From Pseudoalteromonas sp. S2755 (GTDB lineage: Bacteria; Pseudomonadota; Gammaproteobacteria; Enterobacterales; Alteromonadaceae), in assembly GCF_005886535.1 (NCBI RefSeq), contig NZ_PNDS01000027.1, positions 44,455-108,454 on the forward strand: DNA of 64,000 bases, written 5' to 3'. The position numbers and the translations under genes were made by a program. Of this stretch, positions 16,908-24,624 are shown in pieces. Positions within the stretch are counted from its first letter, which is position 1. Every line of letters begins with the position of its first letter. A model generated the notes under the pieces. The model was not told the DNA's origin, did not search any database, and worked only from the letters and a program-made list of their open reading frames with translations.

Positions 16908-17210
16908 TCACCTTACAGGCGATAAAGAGGTAATATCCACCGCTTTTGCCAACCATCCTTGATACAGTGTAAATACCCGTTTGGTGTAAGCTTGCTGGTG
17001 ATGAAAATCGAACGCGGCTTGATCGATGAAGCGCTCAACTAAGGTAAGCTGGGTGCGGTTTTCACTTTCATAAAGTTCAAAGCGTAAACATCCGACTTCT
17101 GCTCGAGTGGCTGGCAAGATCTCTTGGATTGCGTTAATACAATCTTGATAGTGCTCGGTTTTAGGTGTGATATGGGCGATAAAGTTGACGTTATTGTGGC
17201 TGTTGGTCAT
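16908..17210 (-). CDS. Antibiotic biosynthesis monooxygenase (ABM)-domain protein, putative quinol monooxygenase
   Basis: The 100-residue protein is a single ferredoxin-like ABM domain (NFIAHITPKTEHYQDCINAI, GCLRFELYESEN, LVERFIDQAAFDFHHQQ), like YgiN-type quinol monooxygenases. These small dimeric enzymes oxidise aromatic or quinol substrates without a cofactor. I took the ATG at 17208-17210 because GGAG lies 7 bases upstream; the upstream extension is Pro-rich and unlikely to be translated. Its start overlaps the end of the DUF2798 gene by 20 bases. A divergent LysR gene controls the pair in all likelihood. Confidence 0.8.
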   Translation of the reverse strand: MTNSHNNVNFIAHITPKTEHYQDCINAIQEILPATRAEVGCLRFELYESENRTQLTLVERFIDQAAFDFHHQQAYTKRVFTLYQGWLAKAVDITSLSPVR

Positions 17211-17421
17211 GGTATTTCTCCATAATGCGTTTAGTAACGGCGGTAACTGGGGCTGATAAAACATAGGCGGCGATGAAAGAGGCCGGCCAAGCATTGGCAA
17301 AGGCATGCGCCCATCGCGTAGTAAAGTCCGCTACTAATCCCAAATTGATGTACGTAACCCATCCAGACACCATAAACGACAGGCACAATGACAGCAGTAA
17401 TGTAAAAATGAGTTTTTGCAT
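17191..17421 (-). CDS. DUF2798 family small membrane protein
   Basis: The 76-residue protein has two transmembrane helices: LIFTLLLSLCLSFMVSGWVT followed by INLG, and WPASFIAAYVLSAPVTAV. The block YINLGLVADFTTRWAHAF is characteristic of DUF2798, a family of unknown function often next to LysR regulators and small oxidoreductases. It is the first gene of a two-gene operon with the ABM protein. Confidence 0.78.
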   Translation of the reverse strand: MQKLIFTLLLSLCLSFMVSGWVTYINLGLVADFTTRWAHAFANAWPASFIAAYVLSAPVTAVTKRIMEKYHDQQPQ

Positions 17422-17510
17422 GTTTCCTCCTCTGGCTGTTGGTATGATTGTAGGGAGTTGCCAGCCGATCAGAATGGCAAAAATGGAAAGCTAAGATTGC
17501 GGAGATAACT

Positions 17511-18368
17511 ATGCTAGATGACTTACGACTCTTTGTTGAGGTAAGCCGCCGAGGAAGTTTTGCCAAGGCGGCAGAAGACCTTGGCATAGGCGCGCCGACC
17601 TTATCTAAGCGGATGTTAGCGCTGGAAGAGAAACTCGGTTATCCGCTCTTACTGCGTAGCGCCAGAGGACTTACATTAACGAATCATGGTCAGGCAGTGG
17701 TGGATAAAATGGCGGAGTCTTTGCTCGCCTTGCAAGCGCAAAGTGAGGCGCTATCAACACTAGAAGCGTCCACTTTTCACCTGTTATGTCCGCAAAACTT
17801 AATGATTGGTCCTTTGTATAATGCGCTGCAATCGTTTCAGGCCCAGCATCCTGAGATCCAATTGCATGTGGAGCCTGCTAATAGTGTGGCCTTACTCAGC
17901 CAAAAGCGGTTTGATTTAACCGTCCGAGTTGGGGAGCTGGATGATTCAAGCGTCTATCAAAAGCGGCTGGGGCAAATTGCGGTAAGAGCGGTGGTCGCCA
18001 AGGAAATTGCGACTACACAAACCCTGTTTTTGCCCTTTAAAGCATCGCAACTGCCTGCAACCGATGAGTGGCGAGCACTGCTGGCGCAGTTTAGTCACGT
18101 CTCTTATGTGGGTGATATTACCTTAGTGCGTAAATTGGTAGGCTCGGCTAACGGTGCTGGCGTCTTGCCGATGACAGAAATTGCAGCGTTGGCAGCGCAA
18201 CCTCAAACCGCATTTAGCTATATCGGTGACTGCCAATTTACTCGCAACATCTACGCGCTTTGGCCAAATCAACGAACTCCACCGACTTACACCAGAGATT
18301 TTATTGAGTTACTGCAAATGCGGTGTCAGGAGCTTGATTATCTGCAAGGGGCAGTGATAGCTCTGTAA
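17511..18368 (+). CDS. LysR-family transcriptional regulator
   Basis: The N-terminal winged helix reads MLDDLRLFVEVSRRGSFAKA, then APTLSKRMLALEEKLGYPLL, the standard LysR DNA-binding domain. The C-terminal effector domain belongs to the CrgA-like group (HLLCPQNLMIGPLYNALQSF). It is divergent from the DUF2798-ABM operon with an 89-base gap that must hold both promoters, the classical layout for a LysR regulator and its target. The effector is unknown, but an oxidative or aromatic signal would fit an ABM enzyme. Confidence 0.87.
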   Translation: MLDDLRLFVEVSRRGSFAKAAEDLGIGAPTLSKRMLALEEKLGYPLLLRSARGLTLTNHGQAVVDKMAESLLALQAQSEALSTLEASTFHLLCPQNLMIGPLYNALQSFQAQHPEIQLHVEPANSVALLSQKRFDLTVRVGELDDSSVYQKRLGQIAVRAVVAKEIATTQTLFLPFKASQLPATDEWRALLAQFSHVSYVGDITLVRKLVGSANGAGVLPMTEIAALAAQPQTAFSYIGDCQFTRNIYALWPNQRTPPTYTRDFIELLQMRCQELDYLQGAVIAL

Positions 18369-18389
18369 TGAACACCGCACAATCGCATT

Positions 18390-19091
18390 TTATCCTAAGC
18401 TCAGATTGCGCTCAAAATGCACAATATCGACATCAGGCTTTAGCTTATAGAGCTGCGCTAAACGTCCGCCTGACTTTACCTTTTCATCCAGTGCTTCAAA
18501 CATGTTTGAGGCTTCGATGCGTCTTACCAAGCTCTTGCGCTGAATGGGTTTGGCGATAATGGCTTCGATGGCGGTTTTGAGTTGTCCAATGGTAAATTGA
18601 TCTGGCAAACAATAAACCGGGATCATGGAATATAACGCCTTTTGCTGCAGCCTTGCCTTGGCCTTTTCAATAATGTGTTTATGATCAAAAGCCACGGCGA
18701 GATCTGGGATCTCGCTAAGATCCACCCATCTCACATCATCTACCGAGTCTATTTGCGTTGCCACTTGCTGAGGTGAAATCAAGGCGTAATAAACCAAGGT
18801 GACACTAAAGCCTCGCGGATCACGGTTGATCCCAGAAAAAGCCTGAAGTTGCTCTAGGTATTGTGGGGCAACACTGGTTTTCTCTTTGATCTTACGCAAC
18901 GCGCTCATATCCGTGTTGTCATCCAGTTCAACATCAACAAACCCTCCAGGTAATCCCCAGCGGCCTTTAAAGGGAGCGTTAGCGCGTTTCACCAGCAGCA
19001 CTTTTAAGCTGTCCTGCAAAATTGTAAATAACACGCTGTCTACCGTGAACAGTGGGTTTTGGTATTGGGTTAAATCGTAATCAGGGCTCAT
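18390..19091 (-). CDS. nrtR: NrtR-type Nudix-related transcriptional repressor of NAD metabolism
   Basis: The protein joins an N-terminal Nudix domain (FTVDSVLFTILQDSLKVLLV, WGLPGGFVDVE) to a C-terminal winged helix (FTIGQLKTAIEAIIAKPIQR, LVRRIEASNMFEAL), the NrtR architecture. The Nudix box is degenerate: REUxEExGU reads RKIKEKTSV, with two glutamates replaced by lysine. That fits NrtR members which sense ADP-ribose without hydrolysing it. I start at the ATG 19089-19091. The upstream extension is hydrophobic and includes the operator palindrome at 19104-19122, so it is not coding. Target genes are expected directly divergent, where only a prs stub remains. Confidence 0.85.
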   Translation of the reverse strand: MSPDYDLTQYQNPLFTVDSVLFTILQDSLKVLLVKRANAPFKGRWGLPGGFVDVELDDNTDMSALRKIKEKTSVAPQYLEQLQAFSGINRDPRGFSVTLVYYALISPQQVATQIDSVDDVRWVDLSEIPDLAVAFDHKHIIEKAKARLQQKALYSMIPVYCLPDQFTIGQLKTAIEAIIAKPIQRKSLVRRIEASNMFEALDEKVKSGGRLAQLYKLKPDVDIVHFERNLSLG

Positions 19092-19103
19092 GATATTTTT
19101 AGT

Positions 19104-19201
19104 TTGTGTCTTTTGGACACAATAAACAATTGTAGCCAGTATGGCAAATATACTGAATATCCCTATGTTAAAAATAAACATTGAATGTCTTTTAGACACA
19201 A
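19104..19201. promoter_or_regulatory. Two NrtR-type operator palindromes upstream of nrtR
   Basis: TTGTGTC-TTTTG-GACACAA (19104-19122) is a perfect 7-bp inverted repeat with a 5-base spacer. TGTC-TTTTA-GACA (19186-19198) is a second, weaker copy with the same spacing. Their position immediately before nrtR suggests autoregulation. Confidence 0.7.
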
Positions 19202-19238
19202 AGTTGTTGATTGATCAAAAAATGTTTGATACCTTATT

Positions 19239-19254
19239 TGTGTCTTAGGGACAT
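19239..19254 (+). promoter_or_regulatory. Third NrtR-type operator, in front of the prs stub
   Basis: GTGTC-TTAGG-GACAT carries the same half-site and spacing as the copies at 19104 and 19186. It lies 15 bases before the start of the truncated prs, where a repressor would block its transcription. Confidence 0.65.
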
Positions 19255-19269
19255 TATTAAGGAAAGGTT

Positions 19270-19467
19270 ATGAAAGTCACGAGTTATGAATTCTCTGGAA
19301 ACAAAAAAGATGTTCAATATGAAGCATTTACCTTCTCTGGTGGGGAAGAGCATATTCGTTTCAAAGCATTTGATTTCCGTGATTGCGAAAAAGTGCAAAT
19401 CACAGCCAGAGTGACCAATGCTTCTCATATCATGCGGTTACTGATGGCGGTGGATGCATTGAAGTGA
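19270..19467 (+). pseudogene. Ribose-phosphate pyrophosphokinase-like gene, N-terminal stub
   Basis: The 65 codons end in VQITARVTNASHIMRLLMAV then DALK and a stop. This is how the N-terminal part of ribose-phosphate pyrophosphokinases reads (I-x-A-R-[IV]-x-N-x-x-x-[IL]-M-R-L-L-[LM]-x-V-D-A-L). In many bacteria nrtR controls a prs-nadV operon for NAD salvage from nicotinamide: Prs makes PRPP and NadV uses it. Here about 80% of prs and all of nadV are missing. The start is good (AAGGAAAGGTT before ATG), so a short peptide may still be made. Confidence 0.65.
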
Positions 19468-19526
19468 CTTTGTTTGGCGCGGATACTAATGGGAAGAAAA
19501 AAAGTCAGTTTAGGAGAAAGTCGGCT

Positions 19527-20234
19527 ATGAGAAATATAGAGGAACAAACAGCATATTCACTCATTAAGTTTTTTTCCTGTAGGGAGCATCTAGAGAGCTT
19601 TAAAAATGGCTCGGTACTTTTTAGAACTCCTCACTATTATAGGTTATGCGAAGAAATCGGACGGGGTGACCAAGCAGAGTCGTGTTTAGGGTACTGGAGC
19701 AGAGATAGTGGACATGAATTTCCTGAAATTTATACTGAGCATGGTCAAGTTTTAAATTTAGGCTCTATTAAAAGCTTGTTGGTTTATCCATTAAAAGAAC
19801 AGTCTGACAGCTGGTTGCAAAGTTGGTCTATTATTGGGAAATACAACAAATTTGAGAATAGTATTGAAAAAATGCTGAAAGACTTTGGTCCCTATTTTGT
19901 TTTATTACCCGCGCAAAACATTGATAAGTATGTGAGCGCAATTACGAAAATTACTGGTTTAAAAGTTGAGCATGGCGCAATCAAATATTCTAACGATATA
20001 ATGGAGAAGTCGCTTTCTGTGAAGGGGCAAACATTTGAATATCAAAAAGAATACCGATTCTTGCTGGGGGAGTGCGACAAAAGTTGTAAAGATGACCTGG
20101 CTGTCAATATTTCAAATATGAGTACACTTCTCTCTAATGCTAAATCCCTAAAATTCGAAAATCCAAAAGGCGATATTTTGTACTGCAGTACAGGTGAAAA
20201 GAGAGTATGTAGGGTCATGCAAAAGTTGCCGTAG
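19527..20234 (+). CDS. Uncharacterised protein, accessory
   Basis: The 235-residue protein begins RNIEEQTAYSLIKFFSCREH followed by FKNGSVLFRTPHYYRLCEE and IGRGDQAE. A start of the type F-x-x-x-E-H-x-x-x-F-x-x-G-x-x-x-F-R, then a tyrosine-rich stretch and R-x-D, is shared by scattered uncharacterised proteins in mobile or defence-rich regions (recollection, unverified). There is no signal peptide or membrane helix. I chose the ATG at 19527 with GGAG upstream. The longer frame from 19383 only reads the prs stub out of frame. It replaced the missing part of the NAD-salvage operon and is AT-rich. Confidence 0.6.
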   Translation: MRNIEEQTAYSLIKFFSCREHLESFKNGSVLFRTPHYYRLCEEIGRGDQAESCLGYWSRDSGHEFPEIYTEHGQVLNLGSIKSLLVYPLKEQSDSWLQSWSIIGKYNKFENSIEKMLKDFGPYFVLLPAQNIDKYVSAITKITGLKVEHGAIKYSNDIMEKSLSVKGQTFEYQKEYRFLLGECDKSCKDDLAVNISNMSTLLSNAKSLKFENPKGDILYCSTGEKRVCRVMQKLP

Positions 20235-20398
20235 TAGAAAGTCAAAAGTTGCGACGTTTCTTCTCGCTCCAAAGTGGTAAAAAGCGATATTTCCTATCGC
20301 GCACAATTAACCCCAACATTCTTGCCTGATTATCCAAGACTTTTGTGCTTCACAATTTTACATCTAATAATTACAATCAGGACAAAAAGCGCCTCCCT

Positions 20399-21094
20399 AT
20401 GTCTGACCAATATACAGTTTTATATGTAGAAGATGACCCAAGCAGTGCTGAGATATTAAATTTATATCTGGCACAAGCGGATATGCAGGTTGTCCATTTC
20501 GATAACGCCCCAGATGCCCACCGAGCCCTACAAAACCTAACATTTCAACTCGCTATTTTAGATGTCATGCTACCCGGCGGTGATGGCCGTGAGTTACTTA
20601 AAGACGCCGTTGCGCGCAACATTCCTACCATTATGGTGACCGCCAAAGTGTCTGAAACCGATCGTCTTGAGGGATTTGAGCTTGGTGCGGACGATTATGT
20701 ATGTAAGCCTTACAGCCCACGAGAAGTGATCTCAAGAGCAAAGGCACTATGTAAACGTAGCTATCGCGGTCAGCAGAGTGCCGCTTTGTTGTTTGATGGC
20801 TTAAGTATCAACCTTGAGAGCAAATCGGTGACGGTAACACAGCAAACACCAGCGTTAACGGCGGTGGAGTTCGAGTTATTACTGACCATGGCCAAGCAGC
20901 CGCAACAAGTATTTAGCCGCGCGCAATTAATCGAACAAGTATGGGGAAGTGATGCGCCTATTACGGATCGGGCAGTCGATACTCATTTAGCAAACCTTCG
21001 TAAAAAACTGGGTGATAGCAAGGCTGAGCCCAAGTTTATCGCCACGCGTTACGGGCAAGGCTATCAATTTATTGCGCGTAAGGTGTCTTCATGA
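20399..21094 (+). CDS. OmpR/PhoB-family response regulator
   Basis: An N-terminal receiver (VLYVEDDPSSAEILNLYL, phosphoacceptor in LAILDVMLPGGDG, VTAK, KPYSPRE) is followed by a winged-helix effector (LTAVEFELLLTMAKQPQQVF, then TDRAVDTHLANLRKKLG, YGQGYQF). The ATG at 20399 gives the normal receiver start; a GTG 54 bases earlier would add an unrelated leader. The stop overlaps the kinase start (ATGA), so the two are translationally coupled. The target may be the lipoprotein gene downstream or a distant locus. Confidence 0.9.
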   Translation: MSDQYTVLYVEDDPSSAEILNLYLAQADMQVVHFDNAPDAHRALQNLTFQLAILDVMLPGGDGRELLKDAVARNIPTIMVTAKVSETDRLEGFELGADDYVCKPYSPREVISRAKALCKRSYRGQQSAALLFDGLSINLESKSVTVTQQTPALTAVEFELLLTMAKQPQQVFSRAQLIEQVWGSDAPITDRAVDTHLANLRKKLGDSKAEPKFIATRYGQGYQFIARKVSS

Positions 21095-22470
21095 AGCTAA
21101 AAACCAAATTTACCTTACTTGTGGCGCTTTGCACCTTTGCGCTACTCGGAAGCTTTTATCAACTATCTAAAAACTCAGCCGAGCGCACTTTTTTAGCATT
21201 TAATAAGCAAAGTGCGGTAACGTTTGGTCATTCATTGCTTGATGATGACTTAGTGGAAGAAGCATTGGCTGGCAACACCTTTGCAAGCCCAGAAGCGACG
21301 TTAACGTTTTTAGCATCAACCTTTCCTGAGCAGCTATTTATTTGGCGAGATGCTAACTCAACAGCGGATGTAAAGATCCTCAACCCCGATCTCACCATAG
21401 ACTATGAGCAGGTCAAATCCGGTCATCAATTTTCAATTCATCATCCCGGTGTTGCGGCGTTTGTGGTGCAATTTAATGAGGCACAATATGTGTTATCACC
21501 ACAGAGTGAGTTGTTTTGGTTGCCTGAAGTATTGCTAGATAGGTCGTTTGAAAAGGAAGCGCTGCAGCAAGCTATGCTGGATGATTTTATGCTTACTTTG
21601 GTCATCTTATCGATTATTGCTGCATTACTTGCTTGGTTGGGGTCGTGGTACTTTTTGTCGCCACTTAAACAGCTCAAACGTAGCTTTAAGGCGATAGAGT
21701 CGGGCGAGTTAGACACCCGCTTAGCGCTAAAACGTCATGATGAAGTGGGTGAAATCATCAGTAGTTTCAATAATCTTGCGGCTTGGCTACAAGGTTTGCA
21801 TCAGCAATATAAACAAATGAACTCCGACTTATCTCATGAGCTTAGAACACCACTTAACGGCATTCGTTCGCGCTTGGAGGCGATGGAAGACGGTATAGTC
21901 CCGATGGATAAGGCTCAGTTAGCGGTGATAACCCAAGACCTTCACAACGTTAACCGTATTATCGACGACCTGTGTTTGTTGTCATTAACCGAGTCAAAGC
22001 AGCTGACGTTGGCATCAACACGAGTAAATCTCTCTGAGCTGTTAACATCGACCTTAGTGCGTTACCAAGCACAGGCCGAAGCGCGAGGCGTGAAATTGGA
22101 CGCAGATATTCAAGAAGATGTGAGCGTGACGCTTGATGCCGGAAGAGTCAGACAGATAGTGGTGAACTTATTAGATAATGCCTTTAAATATGGCGCTGAT
22201 GGTGGCGTTGTGACCTTACAGCTCAGCTATCAAGACAATGAACTGGTGATTACGGTTGCTGACTGCGGCCAAGGTATGTCGCCTAATCAACTCGAGCAGG
22301 TGTTTGAGCGCTTTTATCGTGCGCAGGGGTCGCGCCACGATACATCCAGTTTGGGGCTCGGTTTACCAATTTGCCGTCAACTTGCCGAGTTGATGGGGGC
22401 GACATTGACCGCGACCAGTGCTGAAAATCAAGGCGCTAGCTTTTCGCTGAGGTTTTCTCGACTAACTTGA
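21091..22470 (+). CDS. HAMP-domain sensor histidine kinase
   Basis: The order is a transmembrane helix at about 9-25, a periplasmic sensor of roughly 140 residues, a second helix (LTLVILSIIAALLAWLGSWY), a HAMP domain (SPLKQLKRSFKAIESGELDT) and the H-box DLSHELRTPLNGI. The ATPase part follows with NLLDNAFKYG, DCGQGM and LGLGLPICRQL. It is the partner of the response regulator at 20399. The stimulus is unknown, since the periplasmic part resembles no named sensor domain that I can identify. Confidence 0.9.
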   Translation: MKLKTKFTLLVALCTFALLGSFYQLSKNSAERTFLAFNKQSAVTFGHSLLDDDLVEEALAGNTFASPEATLTFLASTFPEQLFIWRDANSTADVKILNPDLTIDYEQVKSGHQFSIHHPGVAAFVVQFNEAQYVLSPQSELFWLPEVLLDRSFEKEALQQAMLDDFMLTLVILSIIAALLAWLGSWYFLSPLKQLKRSFKAIESGELDTRLALKRHDEVGEIISSFNNLAAWLQGLHQQYKQMNSDLSHELRTPLNGIRSRLEAMEDGIVPMDKAQLAVITQDLHNVNRIIDDLCLLSLTESKQLTLASTRVNLSELLTSTLVRYQAQAEARGVKLDADIQEDVSVTLDAGRVRQIVVNLLDNAFKYGADGGVVTLQLSYQDNELVITVADCGQGMSPNQLEQVFERFYRAQGSRHDTSSLGLGLPICRQLAELMGATLTATSAENQGASFSLRFSRLT

Positions 22471-22536
22471 TAATTGCTTGACAATTGCTCGGCATAGTTA
22501 GCTCAACAACGACATCAACAGTTTGAGAGCAAGATT

Positions 22537-23412
22537 ATGAGAGCAATTATTTTATCAGCATTGGCATGTACCACCGTTGGTTGTGGGATCACCGCGTCTA
22601 CCGCGCCACAATCGCTCACCTTACCGATGAAATATACCGAGAAAGGTCATGCCTATGTGATGGCAACGCTTAACCATACGGTTACCCATCCTATGATTTT
22701 AGACAGTGCTGCGAATGTTGGTATTTTACCGGTTAATCTGAAAGCAGCACTTGCCTTGCCAGAAGATAAGCTAAGCAAAATGGACGTGCAAGGCGCAAGT
22801 GGCAGCTCTGAGCTAGTATTGGCAACGATAGACCACACCAGCGTCGGCCACTTAGCAGCAGAGTCGCTTCCTTATGTATTTAAAGATATGACCCGCTTAG
22901 ATGTGGAAGGCGTCTTGCCTGGAATTTTGGGGCATGGATATATGTCGCAATATTGTAATGTGTTTGATTTTAAAAATAATGAGCTGAGTTTGTATCAAGG
23001 GGCTTGCCCAAGTAGTGTGACACAGGGCTTGGAGAGTGAAAGTTTTAAAATAGATAACAATTTTATCAAGCTGACAGCAAGTTTTAATGGCGTAGAAGTA
23101 GACGCCGTGCTTGATACCGGCGCTCCAACCAATTACATCAACTCACACTTGGCCAATAAACTAACATTAACGCTGGGCGAAGAAGATATCAGCCGCGGGT
23201 TAAACGACCAAGCAACTAAAAAGGTGGCCATAGGATCACTGCGCTTTAGCTTAGGAGGCAAGGAAATCATCAATACCGAAAGCCACTTATCGGATATGCC
23301 TGTGTTTGAGGTGCTTGGATATAAAGATGAGCCGTTTATCCTGCTGGGTTTAAGTAACTTTAACGATGATAAGCTCATTATCGACTACGCTGAGAACAAA
23401 ATTTACTTTTGA
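22537..23412 (+). CDS. Retropepsin-like aspartyl protease homologue, probable lipoprotein, two lobes in one chain
   Basis: The 291-residue protein starts with a short export signal whose TVGC could be a lipobox (Cys16). Two retropepsin-type lobes follow. The first has D56-S-A where the active site should read D-[ST]-G; the second has D193-T-G (VLDTGAPTNYIN). Each lobe is followed by a hydrophobic-hydrophobic-G element (GILGHGYM; ILLGLSNF). Bacterial members of this family are periplasmic proteases or protease-like regulators. With only one canonical D-T-G, activity as an intramolecular pair is uncertain. It lies 66 bases behind the kinase gene in the same direction. Confidence 0.7.
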   Translation: MRAIILSALACTTVGCGITASTAPQSLTLPMKYTEKGHAYVMATLNHTVTHPMILDSAANVGILPVNLKAALALPEDKLSKMDVQGASGSSELVLATIDHTSVGHLAAESLPYVFKDMTRLDVEGVLPGILGHGYMSQYCNVFDFKNNELSLYQGACPSSVTQGLESESFKIDNNFIKLTASFNGVEVDAVLDTGAPTNYINSHLANKLTLTLGEEDISRGLNDQATKKVAIGSLRFSLGGKEIINTESHLSDMPVFEVLGYKDEPFILLGLSNFNDDKLIIDYAENKIYF

Positions 23413-23471
23413 TCCCAACGCTGCTGGCTTGGCGCTCGACCAGTCAGTAGCTAATTAAATTTCATATTAAT

Positions 23472-23524
23472 TTAGACAGTTATTGTGTTTACTATAGCGA
23501 ATAGTTATTTGAATGGTCATTCAA
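23472..23524 (+). promoter_or_regulatory. Promoter with palindromic operator upstream of the CMD-family gene
   Basis: A TATA-type -10 (TATAGC, 23493-23498) is followed by the perfect palindrome TTGAATG-GT-CATTCAA (23509-23524) at the expected transcription start. An upstream TTAGACA (23472-23478) may serve as a weak -35. Such a palindrome at +1 is typical of a TetR-like repressor site; the regulator is not encoded nearby. Confidence 0.5.
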
Positions 23525-23616
23525 GTAAGGTTAGTCTAGCACCCAATGAGTAGTTAACCTGAGGTTTGTTAGATCTCAGGTTATACCAATACAAAATGCA
23601 CCAAGAGGAGCAACTG

Positions 23617-24156
23617 ATGACTGACTTTACAATCCATACCGTAGAATCTGCACCGCAAAAAGGTAAACCATTACTTGAGAAGTCCCAGCAAGCGTTTGGA
23701 CGTATTCCGAATCTTCATGGGGTAATGGCGGAATCACCAGAGCACCTGCACGGTTATCAAGTGTTACATGAGGCTTTTTTAAATAGCTCGTTCAATAACG
23801 ACGAAAAAACTGTGGTGTGGCAAGCGATTAATGTAGAACATGAGTGTCACTACTGTGTGCCAGCTCATGCTGCCATTGCAAAATCAATGAAAGTAAGTGA
23901 TGAATTGGTCAAAGCGCTGCGTGAGCAAGCACCACTTGGCGATGAGAAGCTAGAAGTGCTGCGTGCAACAACACTTGAAATGCTACGCGAACGTGGCAAG
24001 TTGAGCGATGCGCAAACCAAAGCATTTTTTGCAGCAGGTTATACCAAACAAAATCTGCTGGAAATTATCTTAGCGCTAAGTCAAAAGGTCATGAGTAACT
24101 ACGTGAATCATATCGCGCATACTCCGCTGGATGATGCTTTTAAAGCGTTTGGCTAA
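23617..24156 (+). CDS. Carboxymuconolactone decarboxylase / AhpD-family protein
   Basis: The 179-residue protein has the AhpD-like active-site block VEHECHYCVPAHAAIAK (E-x3-C-x2-C-x3-H), preceded by FGRIPNLHGVMAESPEHLHG. Members are thiol-based peroxidase partners or small decarboxylases that act in the cytoplasm against oxidative or alkyl-peroxide stress. I start at the ATG 23617 with AGAGGAG upstream; the longer frame would read through the leader. The palindrome at 23509 probably regulates it. It is a single-gene unit. Confidence 0.85.
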   Translation: MTDFTIHTVESAPQKGKPLLEKSQQAFGRIPNLHGVMAESPEHLHGYQVLHEAFLNSSFNNDEKTVVWQAINVEHECHYCVPAHAAIAKSMKVSDELVKALREQAPLGDEKLEVLRATTLEMLRERGKLSDAQTKAFFAAGYTKQNLLEIILALSQKVMSNYVNHIAHTPLDDAFKAFG

Positions 24157-24158
24157 TC

Positions 24159-24185
24159 AGTAGAGAGGCATTTAGCCTCTCTACT
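24159..24185. terminator. Hairpin between convergent genes
   Basis: Perfect 11-bp stem AGTAGAGAGGC / GCCTCTCTACT with ATTTA loop between the genes ending at 24156 (+) and 24191 (-). There is no long T tract on either side. Confidence 0.65.
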
Positions 24186-24190
24186 AAGTA

Positions 24191-24613
24191 TTACTCGCTT
24201 TCCAAACCGTCAAGCTGTAAGCCTATCTGAGTGCTCAGTACTCCTGCTTGTACACGTAAATATGCATTCAAAGTTGTGAGGTCAGTGTGTGCGTCGGCGT
24301 GGCGATAGATAGCTCGGTTACCACGGACGTAGCTTAAAATTAGATTATTGTCGCTAGCGAAAGTATTGGCGTTAATCATCGTAAGGTGTTCAACGATAAT
24401 CTCACCGGTTACGGTATACACCTCCCCAGTTACTGGTGATTGTAGTTTCAACCCTTTAACCAGTGTGGTGTTGCTTTCCTCAAGTGAAACAAATGATTGA
24501 TTGTTGATCTTTATTTCCGCACCTTGTGGCGCTTCAGTTAACTCAATTAATCCATCGTTTGCCGCAAGTGCTTGGCCACTAAGTAGTAAGGCAGTTAAAA
24601 CGAATGCTTTCAT
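24191..24613 (-). CDS. Small secreted protein, candidate external chaperone/inhibitor of the adjacent kexin-like protease
   Basis: The 140-residue precursor has a Sec signal (FVLTALLLSGQALA, cleavage near 18). The mature part is a beta-rich domain (GAEIKINNQSFVSLEE, VTGEIIVEHLTMIN) ending in a helical tail (LTTLNAYLRVQAGVLSTQIG). It is 11 bases behind the protease gene with its own GGAG. In Aeromonas sobria the kexin-like protease ASP has no propeptide and needs ORF2, a small secreted protein encoded directly downstream, to fold. Gene order, size and export fit that model. I did not see clear sequence identity, so this is inference from context. Confidence 0.55.
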   Translation of the reverse strand: MKAFVLTALLLSGQALAANDGLIELTEAPQGAEIKINNQSFVSLEESNTTLVKGLKLQSPVTGEVYTVTGEIIVEHLTMINANTFASDNNLILSYVRGNRAIYRHADAHTDLTTLNAYLRVQAGVLSTQIGLQLDGLESE

Positions 24614-24624
24614 AGTGGTTCTCC

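Noticed and set aside
17273..17494. Plus-strand 73-codon frame in the DUF2798/LysR interval
   Set aside because: It lies opposite the DUF2798 gene and across the divergent promoters, and has no ribosome site.
19383..19526. N-terminal extension of the accessory gene at 19527
   Set aside because: It reads the prs stub in another frame, and the ribosome site GGAG sits before the internal ATG.
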